Origin: Streptomyces sp. FIT100
Lineage (GTDB): Bacteria; Actinomycetota; Actinomycetes; Streptomycetales; Streptomycetaceae
NCBI RefSeq assembly: GCF_024584805.1
Contig: NZ_CP075715.1
Span: 2,910,026 to 2,974,025 of the forward strand
Length of the DNA: 64,000 bases
Direction: 5' to 3'
Position 1 is the first letter of the stretch. Every line of letters begins with the position of its first letter. The translations under genes were made by a program, and so were the position numbers. Under the pieces are notes generated by a model that saw only the letters and a list, made by a program, of their open reading frames with translations, was not told the origin of the DNA and made no database searches. Positions 53,016-62,115 of the stretch are shown one piece after another.

Positions 53016-56000
53016 ATGCAGATCCGGCTGACCGTCCTCGCGCCGCGCAGCGGCCTGTCCACGCCGGCGCGCGCATGCGACGTGCTGGTCACGGCCCCCG
53101 CGGGCACGGCGCTCGCGGCGGTGTCCTCCGCTCTCGCCGCGGCCGTGTCCGGCGCGGAAGCGGCACCGGGCCCGGTCGTGCTGTTCGCCGGGCGCGAGCG
53201 GCTCGACGCCCAGCGGTGCGCGCTGGGCGAGCCCCCGCTGGTCGACGGCGCGGTGCTCTCGCTCCAGACACCCGCCGATGACGAGGCGGAGGACGGGGAG
53301 GCCGGGGCCCAGGCCCGGCTCCATGTGGTCGCGGGCCCTGACGCGGGCGGGGTCCATCTGCTGCACGGCGGGCAGATCCGCGTCGGACGCGCAGTGGAGG
53401 CGGATGTTCCGCTCGACGATCCCGATGTGTCGCGGCTCCACTGCGCGGTGACCGTCGCTGAAGACGGCGGGGTCACGGTCGCGGACCTCGGCTCCACGAA
53501 CGGCACGACGCTGGACGGAGCCGACGTCGGCCCCCGCCCCGTGCGACTTCCCGTGGGCGCGCTCCTCCGTATAGGTGAATCCACCCTCCGTCTGGCGCCT
53601 CCGGCCGCCCCCGAGCGGCTGGCGACGACACCGGACGGCGAGGGCCACCTGCGCCTCGGCGCCGCCTCCACGGATCACGCCCGCAGCGACGCACGGGACC
53701 CGGACGCTTCGGACCCGCACGCTCCGGCCCCGGGCGCACCGGGCCCGGACGCACCGGGTCCGTACGAACCCAGGGACGACCGCGCGACGCCGCGGCTCCC
53801 CGGCCAGCTGCCGGAGATCCCCGGGCAGCGCGGGCCCTCGTGGGTCCGGGGGGATCACGACTCCACCGCGCAGGACGGGATGCACCGGCACGGCCGCTAC
53901 ACCGTCCGGGGGGCGACCACGCACGGCCTGGGTGGCCACACCCACGGCGGCCCCGCGGGACACGGCTCGGACACCACGCACAGCGGGACTACGCACAGCG
54001 GCACCACGCACGGGCTGGGCGCTTACCTGCCCGGGGACGCCGCCGCGGACGGGCCGGGCGGGGGCGGGGCCGCGGGCGGTCCCGGTGCCCCCGATGACGG
54101 AGAGCGGGCCTCGGGCGACAGCCCGGGGCGACGCTCGCGGAAGCGCGGCATAGGCGCCTGGGCACGGCGGCTGGCCGGAGCACGGGACGCCGCCGGTGAC
54201 GCGGAGCACGAGTGGGGGGAGCCCTCCGGGGCCGTCACCGAGCCCTTCGCCGAGACCTGGCCCGACCCCGCCGCCGTGCTGCTGACCGCCCTCGGGCCGG
54301 GCCCCCGGTTGTGGGAGCGCGGACCTGGACACCCCGAGGACCTCGTCGTCAGGCTCGGCACCGCGGAGCGGGCCGGCACTTCCGCCGTGCCCGTCACCGT
54401 CGGGCTGCACGAGGCCGGAGCGCTCGGGCTCGCCGGGCCGCGCGAGCGCCTGACAGGGCTCGCCAGGTCGGTCGTGGCGCAGCTCGCGGCGCTGCACTCG
54501 CCCGCCGACCTGGAGATCGTGCTGATCAGCGCGGACCGCGCGCGGCCCGTGGAGCGGCGCAAGGACGACTGGGCCTGGCTCGGCTGGCTCCCGCACCTGC
54601 GGCCGGCGCACGGCCAGGACTGCCGGCTCCTGCTCGCCTACGACCGGGACCAGGCCGCGGCCCGCGCCGCCGAGCTGACCCGGCGGCTCGACGACGGCCC
54701 GCTCGGGCCCGGCTGGCCCAGCGCGGACCGCCGCACGGTCGAGGACGCGGCGGCCCGCCACACGGGCCCGCGGACCGTGCTGATCCTGGACGGCGACCCC
54801 GGCTCGGCGGCGCTCCGCGAGGCCACGGCGCGGCTCGCCTCCGCGGGCGCGGCCGGGGGCATCCACGTCGTCTGCCTGGCCGAGACCCCGGCCGCCTCGC
54901 CGCGCTCCCCGGTGGCGGCGACGTACGAGGAGGCGTGCGCGGCGTCGCTCGCGTTCCGCGAGTGCGGGGCGGTGGCGCTGCTGAGCGGCGACGTGGCGAC
55001 GGCGCTGCGACTGCTGCGCACGGCGGCAGGACAGCCCGCAGGACACGGCACTGTCGCCGCGCTGGACGCGGTCTCCGCGGCGTGGGCGGAGCGCTTCGGC
55101 CGGGCCCTGGCGCCGCTGCGTACGGCGGTGGACGGCGACGGCGCGCGCTCCGGCCCGGCGCGCGGCGGGGTGGCGGCCGTGGCGTCGCCGCTGCCCCGGT
55201 CGGCCCGGCTGCTGGACGAGTTGGGGCTGGCCCGGGCCACACCCGCGTCGCTGATGTCCCGCTGGGCCTCCGCACCGGACGGTACGGCGGTGCTGGGTGC
55301 GGGCCCGCGCGGCCCGCTCTCCGTCGACCTCACCGGCGAGGGACCGCATCTGCTGGTCGAGGGCCCCGCAGGCAGCGGGCGCACGGAGCTGCTCCGCGCG
55401 ATCGCCGCCTCGCTGGCCGCGGCCGACCGCCCCGACCGGCTCGGGCTGCTGCTGGTCGACGGCGCGGGCGGCGAGCGCGGCGAGGGGCTCGCGGCCTGTA
55501 CGGAGCTCCCCCATGTCATCGGCCATCTGGTCGCGTCGGACCCGGTCCGGATGCGTGAGTTCGCACAGGCGCTCGGTGCCGAGCTGAAGCGGCGTTCCGA
55601 GCTGCTGGGCCGGGAGAGCTTCGCGGAGTGGCACGCCCGGCGCACGGTCGCGGACCGCCTGGTGGGCCAGCGCTCCGCCCCGTCCGCCGAGTCCGCGTTC
55701 ACGGCGGCCTCCCCTTCCGCCTCCCCTTCCCCGTCCCCGTCCGCTTCCGCGCGGGGCGATCGCGCAGACCGCGGCGATGTCGACTCGCCGGAGTCGGGCT
55801 CGCTGCGGCTGCGGGCGCGGGCGGCCCTCGCCGCGGGAGCCGCCACGCGGCACACGGCGTCGGGTGCGGGAGGCTCGATGGCGGGCGAGGCCGTGGCATC
55901 GGCGCCACAGCGGACGCGCCCCGCCGCGCCCGCGGCTGATGCCACCGAAGGGCACGCGAGCCCGGCAGACCCGGCCAGGCAGGACCCCGCCGCCGAAGCC

Positions 56001-56732
56001 GCCCGAGCCGCGGAAGCTGCCGGAGCCGGCGGATCCACCGGGCGCGGCTCCTCAGCCGTACCCCCCGGCTCCTCGGCCGTACCCCGCGGGTCCCGGCCGG
56101 GCACGACCGGCGCCGCCCCGGCCGGCCCGGACGGCGGCCCCGGCCCCGCCGGTGCCCGTACGACCACCCCCGCGACGGCAGCTGCGGGGACGGGTGCACC
56201 GCCCCCGCTGGCCCGCCTGGTCGTCCTCGCCGACGACTACGACGCCCTGGTCGCCCCCGCGCTCGGCAGCCCGGGCCGCCCTGCCGCCGGTTCCGTCGTA
56301 CGGGCGCTGGAGGCGGTGGCCAGGGACGGCGAGCGGCTCGGCGTCCATCTCGTCGCGACGTCCGCCCGGCCCGACCGCACCGAGGACACCGAGCTGGCGC
56401 GCCGTGCACGGCTGCGTGTCGTGCTCGATCCCCCGCCCGTGTCCCCCGGCCCGGACGACCCCGCTCCCGGGCGCGGCAGGCTGGGGCATCCGGACGGGCG
56501 CGTGACCGCCTTCCAGGGCGGCCGCGTGACCGGCCGCATCCCCCGGACGGCGACGCTCCGGCCCACCGTCGTCGAGGTGGAGTGGGAGCGCATGGGCGAC
56601 CCGCCCACCCGCCGCCCGGTCCGTGAGCTGGGCAACGGCCCCACGGACCTGGCCCTCCTCGCCAGCGCCCTCGACCGCGCCGCCCGCTCGGTCGGCGCCG
56701 CCCCCCTCCCGCCCCTCCCACTGCACCGCTGA
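53016..56732 (+). CDS. FHA domain / FtsK-SpoIIIE ATPase-like protein
   Basis: The 1238-residue protein has an FHA domain (about 117-175; RVGRAVEADVPLDD, RLHC, DLGSTNGTTLDG), a long His/Gly/Asp-rich disordered stretch, and an FtsK/EccC-like ATPase core (about 420-1238). Its Walker A is GPAGSGRT (783-790) with Arg789 in place of the Lys; the Walker B-like strand LARLVVLADDYDALV comes after a Ser/Pro/Ala insert of about 190 residues. The FHA should bind phosphothreonine, plausibly on the divergent kinases. It may be the motor or adaptor of a type VII-like export route; this is inference. Confidence 0.85.
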   Translation: MQIRLTVLAPRSGLSTPARACDVLVTAPAGTALAAVSSALAAAVSGAEAAPGPVVLFAGRERLDAQRCALGEPPLVDGAVLSLQTPADDEAEDGEAGAQARLHVVAGPDAGGVHLLHGGQIRVGRAVEADVPLDDPDVSRLHCAVTVAEDGGVTVADLGSTNGTTLDGADVGPRPVRLPVGALLRIGESTLRLAPPAAPERLATTPDGEGHLRLGAASTDHARSDARDPDASDPHAPAPGAPGPDAPGPYEPRDDRATPRLPGQLPEIPGQRGPSWVRGDHDSTAQDGMHRHGRYTVRGATTHGLGGHTHGGPAGHGSDTTHSGTTHSGTTHGLGAYLPGDAAADGPGGGGAAGGPGAPDDGERASGDSPGRRSRKRGIGAWARRLAGARDAAGDAEHEWGEPSGAVTEPFAETWPDPAAVLLTALGPGPRLWERGPGHPEDLVVRLGTAERAGTSAVPVTVGLHEAGALGLAGPRERLTGLARSVVAQLAALHSPADLEIVLISADRARPVERRKDDWAWLGWLPHLRPAHGQDCRLLLAYDRDQAAARAAELTRRLDDGPLGPGWPSADRRTVEDAAARHTGPRTVLILDGDPGSAALREATARLASAGAAGGIHVVCLAETPAASPRSPVAATYEEACAASLAFRECGAVALLSGDVATALRLLRTAAGQPAGHGTVAALDAVSAAWAERFGRALAPLRTAVDGDGARSGPARGGVAAVASPLPRSARLLDELGLARATPASLMSRWASAPDGTAVLGAGPRGPLSVDLTGEGPHLLVEGPAGSGRTELLRAIAASLAAADRPDRLGLLLVDGAGGERGEGLAACTELPHVIGHLVASDPVRMREFAQALGAELKRRSELLGRESFAEWHARRTVADRLVGQRSAPSAESAFTAASPSASPSPSPSASARGDRADRGDVDSPESGSLRLRARAALAAGAATRHTASGAGGSMAGEAVASAPQRTRPAAPAADATEGHASPADPARQDPAAEAARAAEAAGAGGSTGRGSSAVPPGSSAVPRGSRPGTTGAAPAGPDGGPGPAGARTTTPATAAAGTGAPPPLARLVVLADDYDALVAPALGSPGRPAAGSVVRALEAVARDGERLGVHLVATSARPDRTEDTELARRARLRVVLDPPPVSPGPDDPAPGRGRLGHPDGRVTAFQGGRVTGRIPRTATLRPTVVEVEWERMGDPPTRRPVRELGNGPTDLALLASALDRAARSVGAAPLPPLPLHR

Positions 56733-56919
56733 CCTCCACGGACCGCGTCCGGCCGCTGACTGCACGTCACGAGCCCATCACGATCACCCAGTTGACAGGG
56801 AAGGCGGTATTGCCTCACTCCCGCCCCGGGCGTAGACCTGACCGCACGGGACGGGAGCGGTGCTGCCTGCGTCACGGCCGGCTGCGCCCTCCACAGCGCA
56901 CGGGAGAGACGGGGCTGAC

Positions 56920-58308
56920 ATGCGCATCACTCGTACTCGTACTCGCACATGCACGACTCGGAGCAGGGCCGCCATCGGGCTCGCGGCCGCCGGTGCACTC
57001 CTGGCACTCACCGGCTGCGGCGGTGACAACGATGGCGGCGGCGGAAGCACACCGGACAGCACCAGCGGCAGCGACTCCGCGCCCACCGTCCGACTGCCCA
57101 AGCTGAACGGCGAGAAGATCGAGGTCGCGGCGGTCTGGACCGGCCCCGAGCAGGAGAACTTCACCAAGGTCCTCAAGGAGTTCGAGAAGCGCACCGGCGC
57201 GACCGTCACCTTCGTCCCGGCGCAGGACCCGATCGTCAACTTCCTCGGCACGAAGATCGCCGGCGGCAGCCCGCCCGATGTCGCGATGCTGCCGCAGGTG
57301 GGCGCGATCAAGGAGACGGTGGCCAAGAAGTGGGCCAAGCCGCTCGGCCCGGAGGCCAAGGCGGAGCTGGCCAAGAACTACGCCAAGGGCTGGCAGGACC
57401 TCGGCTCGGTCGACGGCACCCCGTACGGCGTGTACTTCAAGGCCGCCAGCAAGTCCCTCGTCTGGTACAACAACGCGGTCTTCGAGAACGCGGGCGCCAC
57501 CGAGCCCAAGACCTGGAAGGAATTCCTCACGACGGCCGAGACGATCTCCGCGTCCGGCGTCACCCCGGTCTCGGTCGGCGGCGCGGACGGCTGGACGCTC
57601 ACCGACTGGTTCGAGAACGTCTATCTCTCGCAGGCCGGCCCGGAGAAGTACGACCAGCTGGCCAAGCACGAGATCAAGTGGACGGACCCGTCCGTCACGC
57701 AGGCGCTCACCACCCTCGCCGAGCTGTTCGGCAAGCCGGCCCTGATCGCGGGCGGCGCCGACGGCGCACTGCAGACGGAGTTCCCCGCGTCCGTCACCCA
57801 GACCTTCACCGGCGGCGACCAGCCCAAGGGCGCGATGGTCTTCGAGGGCGACTTCGTCACCGTCAACATCGCGCAGACCGAGGCGAAGATCGGCACGGAC
57901 GCGAAGGTCTTCCCCTTCCCGGCGGTCGGCGCCGAGCCCCCGGTGGTCACCGGCGGGGACGCCGCCGTCGCGCTGACCGACTCCAAGGGCGCCCAGGCCC
58001 TGCTGACGTTCCTGGCCTCGCCCGACGCGGCGAAGATCTGGGCCGGGGCCGGCGGCTTCATCTCCCCGAACAAGTCCCTTGACGTGGCCGCGTATCCGAA
58101 CGACATCCAGCGTGACATCGCCAAGGCGCTGATCGCCGCGGGCGACGACTTCCGCTTCGACATGTCGGACCAGATGCCGCAGTCGTTCGGCGGTACGCCC
58201 GGCAAGGGCGAGTGGAAGGCGCTCCAGGACTTCCTCAAGAACCCGAAGGACATCGCGGGCACGCAGGCACGGCTGGAGGCCGACGCGGCCAAGGCGTACG
58301 GGAACTGA
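56920..58308 (+). CDS. Sugar-binding lipoprotein of the second ABC importer
   Basis: The 462-residue protein has a lipoprotein signal with lipobox LALTGC (Cys33), then a family 1 solute-binding fold (VWTGPEQENFTKVLKEFEKR, KSLVWYNNAVFENAG). It resembles AglE/alpha-glucoside receptors by layout. Start ATG 56920 is preceded by GGAGAGACGGGG. The permease gene follows 7 bp after the stop, opening a three-gene operon. Cargo is unknown. Confidence 0.88.
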   Translation: MRITRTRTRTCTTRSRAAIGLAAAGALLALTGCGGDNDGGGGSTPDSTSGSDSAPTVRLPKLNGEKIEVAAVWTGPEQENFTKVLKEFEKRTGATVTFVPAQDPIVNFLGTKIAGGSPPDVAMLPQVGAIKETVAKKWAKPLGPEAKAELAKNYAKGWQDLGSVDGTPYGVYFKAASKSLVWYNNAVFENAGATEPKTWKEFLTTAETISASGVTPVSVGGADGWTLTDWFENVYLSQAGPEKYDQLAKHEIKWTDPSVTQALTTLAELFGKPALIAGGADGALQTEFPASVTQTFTGGDQPKGAMVFEGDFVTVNIAQTEAKIGTDAKVFPFPAVGAEPPVVTGGDAAVALTDSKGAQALLTFLASPDAAKIWAGAGGFISPNKSLDVAAYPNDIQRDIAKALIAAGDDFRFDMSDQMPQSFGGTPGKGEWKALQDFLKNPKDIAGTQARLEADAAKAYGN

Positions 58309-58315
58309 GGCCGCG

Positions 58316-59674
58316 ATGACGGCCCCCGAAGCCCCGTCCCGGGTACCGGAGGGCGAGGGCGGAACCGCGCACGGGCGACGCGGCAGGAGCGTGACCGGCA
58401 CCCGTCGGCTCGCCGCCGCCGGCTTTCTGCTGCCGGCGCTCGTGCTGCTCGGCGCGCTCGTGGTCTACCCGATCGGCTACTCGCTCTACCGGTCCTTCTT
58501 CGACAAGTCCGGCGACGGCTTCGCCGGGCTCGGCAACTACGTCGAGATCTTCACCGACGACACCATCCTCACGGCCGTCAAGAACAACGCGGTGTGGGTG
58601 CTCGTCGCCCCGGCCGTCGCGACCGCCCTCGGCCTGGTCTTCGCCGTACTCACCGAACGGGTCCGCTGGGGCACGGCGTTCAAACTCGTCGTCTTCATGC
58701 CCATGGCCATCTCCATGCTCGCCGCGGGCATCATCTTCCGCCTCGTGTACGAGCAGGACCCCGAGCGCGGCGTCGCCAACGCGGTCTGGGTCGGGGTCCA
58801 CGACACCTTCGCCGAGTCGGCCGGCTTCCCCAAGGCGCATCCGCTGCCCGCCCACCCGCTGCGCACGGCGGGCGGCGGGGCCTTCGTCACCAAGGAGCCG
58901 GTCACCGCGGGGACGGCGGTCCGGCTGCCGCTCGTCGGGGTCGCGCCCGCCAAGATGCCGGGGGACGCGGTACCCGCGAAGGCCCCGGCGGCGGACCCCG
59001 GCAGGATCAACGGCACGGCCTGGCTGGACTTCACCCGCGGCGGCGGCGGGAAACCCAACACCATCGACACCAAGGAGCTGGGCCTCAAGGGCATCAAGGT
59101 CGAGGCGGTGAAGGACGGCAAGGTCGTCGCCACGGCCACGGCGGCGGCCGACGGCACCTTCTCGCTCCCCGCCGAGGCGGAGGGCTCACTGCTCCGGCTG
59201 CCCGCGAGCAACTTCCGCGAGCCGTACAACGGAGTCGACTGGCTCGGCCCCTCGCTCGTGACACCGGCCATCATCGGCAGTTACGTCTGGATGTGGGCGG
59301 GCTTCGCGATGGTGCTGATCGCCGCCGGCCTCGCGGCCGTGCCACGCGAACTGCTGGAGGCCGCCCGGGTGGACGGGGCGAACGAGTGGCAGGTCTTCCG
59401 CAAGGTGACCGTCCCGCTCCTCGCGCCGGTCCTCGCGGTCGTCCTGGTCACCCTGATGATCAACGTCCTGAAGATCTTCGACCTGGTCTTCATCATCGCG
59501 CCCGGCTCGGCACAGGACGACGCGAACGTCCTGGCGCTCCAGCTCTACCGCTCGTCGTTCGGCACCGACGCGGATCTCGGCGTGGGCAGCGCCATCGCCG
59601 TACTGCTGTTGCTGCTGGTGATCCCGGTGATGCTGTTCAACATCCGGCGGATGCGAAGGGAGACGCGCCGATGA
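58316..59674 (+). CDS. Sugar ABC permease with an inserted extracellular beta-sandwich domain
   Basis: The 452-residue protein has the MalF-type membrane segments and EAA loop (LLEAARVDGANEWQVFRKV). After the third helix an insert of about 140 residues (160-305) appears, missing in usual permeases. Its core (about 228-301) reads GRINGTAWLDFTRGGGGKPN, then ELGLKGIKVEAVKDGKVV and ADGTFSLP, the pattern of SdrD-B/CNA-B-type beta-sandwich repeats. The insert faces outside. It may contact the binding protein or the cell wall. Its stop sits in one copy of a 37-bp repeat. Confidence 0.88.
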   Translation: MTAPEAPSRVPEGEGGTAHGRRGRSVTGTRRLAAAGFLLPALVLLGALVVYPIGYSLYRSFFDKSGDGFAGLGNYVEIFTDDTILTAVKNNAVWVLVAPAVATALGLVFAVLTERVRWGTAFKLVVFMPMAISMLAAGIIFRLVYEQDPERGVANAVWVGVHDTFAESAGFPKAHPLPAHPLRTAGGGAFVTKEPVTAGTAVRLPLVGVAPAKMPGDAVPAKAPAADPGRINGTAWLDFTRGGGGKPNTIDTKELGLKGIKVEAVKDGKVVATATAAADGTFSLPAEAEGSLLRLPASNFREPYNGVDWLGPSLVTPAIIGSYVWMWAGFAMVLIAAGLAAVPRELLEAARVDGANEWQVFRKVTVPLLAPVLAVVLVTLMINVLKIFDLVFIIAPGSAQDDANVLALQLYRSSFGTDADLGVGSAIAVLLLLLVIPVMLFNIRRMRRETRR

Positions 59675-59778
59675 CGCCACGACACGGCCTCCGCCCCGCA
59701 CCCCGCCGGGGGTCCGGGGGTCGCCCCCCGGAAGAACACAGCAACATCCGGCGGATGCGAAGGGAGACGCGCCGATGA
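59638..59778 (+). repeat. 37-bp direct repeats flanking a 67-bp palindromic insert
   Basis: CAACATCCGGCGGATGCGAA and the next 17 bases occur identically at 59638-59674 and 59742-59778. The 67 bp between (59675-59741) contains CCGGGGGTCCGGGGG and CCCCCCGG arms able to fold. This is the look of a small repetitive element with a target duplication. Confidence 0.85.
59671..59778 (+). CDS. Possible 35-codon coupling ORF between the permease genes
   Basis: An ATG overlaps the first permease stop (ATGA). Its frame runs 35 codons through the insert, repeats NIRRMRRETRR from the permease C-terminus, and stops at 59778 overlapping the second permease start. It may be translated only to keep ribosomes moving to the next gene. 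No independent function is suggested. Confidence 0.35.
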   Translation: MTPRHGLRPAPRRGSGGRPPEEHSNIRRMRRETRR

Positions 59779-60653
59779 GCGCCGACAGCGCCGTTAAGGC
59801 GAGGGCGTCGCTCGCCTCGCGCATCGCCGCCCGTACCGGCGGCGGGGCCATGCGGGTCCTCCTCGTCCTGGTCGGGCTGTTCTGGCTGATGCCGACCGTC
59901 GGACTGCTGCTCTCCTCGCTCCGCTCGCCCGCGGACATCACCGCGAGCGGCTGGTGGGAGGTGTTCACCGCCCCCGCGCAGCTCACCACCGAGAACTACA
60001 CCCGGCTGCTGCAGAACGACACCATCACCGGCTCGCTCGTCTCCACGGTCCTGATCACCGTCCCGGCCACGGTCCTGGTCGTCGTGATCGGCTCGCTCGC
60101 CGGATACGCCTTCGCGTGGATGGAGTTCCCGGGCCGCGACTGGTGGTTCCTGGTGGTCGTCGGGCTGCTCGTCGTCCCCGTACAGGTGGCCCTCGTGCCG
60201 GTGTCGAAGCTCTTCGGCGAGATCGGGATCTTCGAGACGACGGCCGGGGTCGTGCTCTTCCACGTCGCCTTCGGTCTCCCCTTCGCGATCTTCCTGCTGC
60301 GCAACTTCTTCGCGGAGATCCCGAGGGAGCTGCTGGAGGCGGCCCGGCTCGACGGGGCGGGCGAGATCCGGCTGTTCACCAGGGTCGTGATGCCGCTCGG
60401 CGCGCCCGCGATCGCCTCGCTCGGCATCTTCCAGTTCCTCTGGGTCTGGAACGACATGCTGGTCGCGCTGATCTTCGCGGACTCGGACTCCCCGCCGATC
60501 ACGGTCGCACTCCAGCAGCAGGTACGGCAGTTCGGCAACAACATCGATGTGCTCGCGCCCGGCGCGTTCGTCTCGATGGTGATTCCGCTCGCCGTGTTCT
60601 TCGCGTTCCAGCGGCAGTTCGTGTCCGGGGTGATGGCGGGCGCGGTCAAGTAG
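59775..60653 (+). CDS. Sugar ABC permease (MalG type) of the second importer
   Basis: The 292-residue protein has six membrane segments and the EAA loop LLEAARLDGAGEIRLFTRVV. It pairs with the domain-inserted permease. The start ATG 59775 is in the second copy of the 37-bp repeat, which also brings AAGGGAGA as ribosome site. Its end overlaps the convergent glycosyltransferase stop by 8 bp. No ATPase gene is near; a shared MsiK-type ATPase is assumed. Confidence 0.9.
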   Translation: MSADSAVKARASLASRIAARTGGGAMRVLLVLVGLFWLMPTVGLLLSSLRSPADITASGWWEVFTAPAQLTTENYTRLLQNDTITGSLVSTVLITVPATVLVVVIGSLAGYAFAWMEFPGRDWWFLVVVGLLVVPVQVALVPVSKLFGEIGIFETTAGVVLFHVAFGLPFAIFLLRNFFAEIPRELLEAARLDGAGEIRLFTRVVMPLGAPAIASLGIFQFLWVWNDMLVALIFADSDSPPITVALQQQVRQFGNNIDVLAPGAFVSMVIPLAVFFAFQRQFVSGVMAGAVK

Positions 60654-62115
60654 CCGGGGCGCTGCGGGGCTGCTGCCGGCGGCCCAGCGGGGCGACGGCG
60701 ACGACGAGTCCGCGGGTGCCGTCCGCGGCGACGTGCAGCCGGTACGGGCGCAGGCCACGCAGGCCGTGGGCCCGCCGGGGCGGGGCTCCGGCGGGGACGG
60801 TGGCCTGGTGCTCGGTGCCGAGGAGGGCGGTGCGCAGGCCGAAGCGGGTGCGGCCGGGCGGGAACGCGTCGGCGGGGATTCGTACCTCGATCTCCGTACC
60901 GCAGCCGTCGGGCGCCGGCCGCAGCACGATCCGGCCTGCGCCCGGCCGGGTGCCGGTGAGCCGGACCGGGGCCTCGGCGAGCGCGCCGAGGCCGGGCAGC
61001 GGGCTGCGGGCGGTGAGGACGAGGGTGTGGCGGGCGGGCCCGGTGCGCCGCCAGCCGGCGGAGACGAGGTCGGTACGCAGGGGCGGCACGCCGTGCCCGG
61101 CCTCGTACCGGACGACCGAGACCAGACCCGGCAGGTCTCCCGCGCGTACGTACGACAGGCGCAGCCGTAGTCCCGGCGGCAGCCTGGTCAGCACCGCGTC
61201 GCTGAGGTGGTCCGTGACCAGCCTGCGCAGCCCGGCGAAGACCCTGCGGCGGACCGGCTCGGCCACGTCCAGGAGGGCGGGGCCGGTCAACGGGTCCAGC
61301 TCCCGGGCGAAGTGGCGGTGGTGGAAGCCGTCGCGGAGCCGACCGGGCTCGGTGAAGCGGGCGGTGACGGCCATCGCCGCGGCGGTGCCGCGCAGCAGGT
61401 CCTCGATTCCGGGGGCCGGGTCGGTGTCGGTGTCGGTGTTGCTCGCGCGGGAGGCGAAGCAGTAGTCGTAGTCGGCCAGTACGGAGATGCCCCGGGCCCG
61501 GAACAGCGCTTCGAGCGTGAACGCCTGTACCGCGAAGGCGGCCGGGATTTCGTCGGCGAAGCGCAGCCCGTGCCGTTCGACCGGCTCCCGGCGGAACAAC
61601 TTGGTGCCGGACAGCTCCCAGGGCAGCCCGGAGGCGTCGTGGGGGACGCGGTGTCCGGTGCGAGCGAAGAGCGCGCCGGTCGCACCGGCGGTCTTGGCGT
61701 AGACGACGTCGGAGCCGTGGATGTCGGCCGCGTCGACGAGTCGGGTGAGTGCCTCGCGGCCGAGGAAGTCGCCGGAGCGGAGGAAGAGGAGATAGCGCCC
61801 GCGGGCACGGGCGACGGCCGCGCCGACGGTGGCAGGATGGCTGGCGGAGAACCGTTCCAGCTGCTCGGCGGCGCAGGCGTCCCGGAACGCCTCGTCGCCG
61901 GCCGGACCGTCACCGACCAGGCCCCCGCCGGCCAAGCTGTCGCCGACCGGGCTGTCACCGGCGGGGCCGTCGCCGACGAGGAGGACCTCGATGCGGTCCA
62001 GCTCGAGTGTCTGCCCGGCGAGCGAGTCGAGGGACCGGGTGAGGCGCGGCTCCGGCCCGCGGGCCGAGAGGACGACGGTGACGTCGGGTGTGCCGGTGGT
62101 GCCCGATGCGCTCAT
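60646..62115 (-). CDS. Family 2 glycosyltransferase-like protein
   Basis: The 489-residue protein starts with a GT-A fold (TVVLSARGPEPRLTRSLDSL, RGRYLLFLRSGDFLG as the DxD-like region). An unusual repeat VGDGPAGDSPVGDSLAG interrupts it after strand IEVLL. The last 200 residues resemble beta-rich teichoic acid or wall glycan-associated tails. The neighbouring ABC-2 exporter suggests a role in wall polysaccharide assembly. The substrate is unknown. Confidence 0.75.
   Translation of the reverse strand: MSASGTTGTPDVTVVLSARGPEPRLTRSLDSLAGQTLELDRIEVLLVGDGPAGDSPVGDSLAGGGLVGDGPAGDEAFRDACAAEQLERFSASHPATVGAAVARARGRYLLFLRSGDFLGREALTRLVDAADIHGSDVVYAKTAGATGALFARTGHRVPHDASGLPWELSGTKLFRREPVERHGLRFADEIPAAFAVQAFTLEALFRARGISVLADYDYCFASRASNTDTDTDPAPGIEDLLRGTAAAMAVTARFTEPGRLRDGFHHRHFARELDPLTGPALLDVAEPVRRRVFAGLRRLVTDHLSDAVLTRLPPGLRLRLSYVRAGDLPGLVSVVRYEAGHGVPPLRTDLVSAGWRRTGPARHTLVLTARSPLPGLGALAEAPVRLTGTRPGAGRIVLRPAPDGCGTEIEVRIPADAFPPGRTRFGLRTALLGTEHQATVPAGAPPRRAHGLRGLRPYRLHVAADGTRGLVVAVAPLGRRQQPRSAPAT

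Noticed and set aside
58594..59778. Alternative frame over the first permease ending in the repeat
   Set aside because: It is a +1 shadow rich in Arg/Gly; only its last 35 codons, from the ATGA at 59671, are worth noting.
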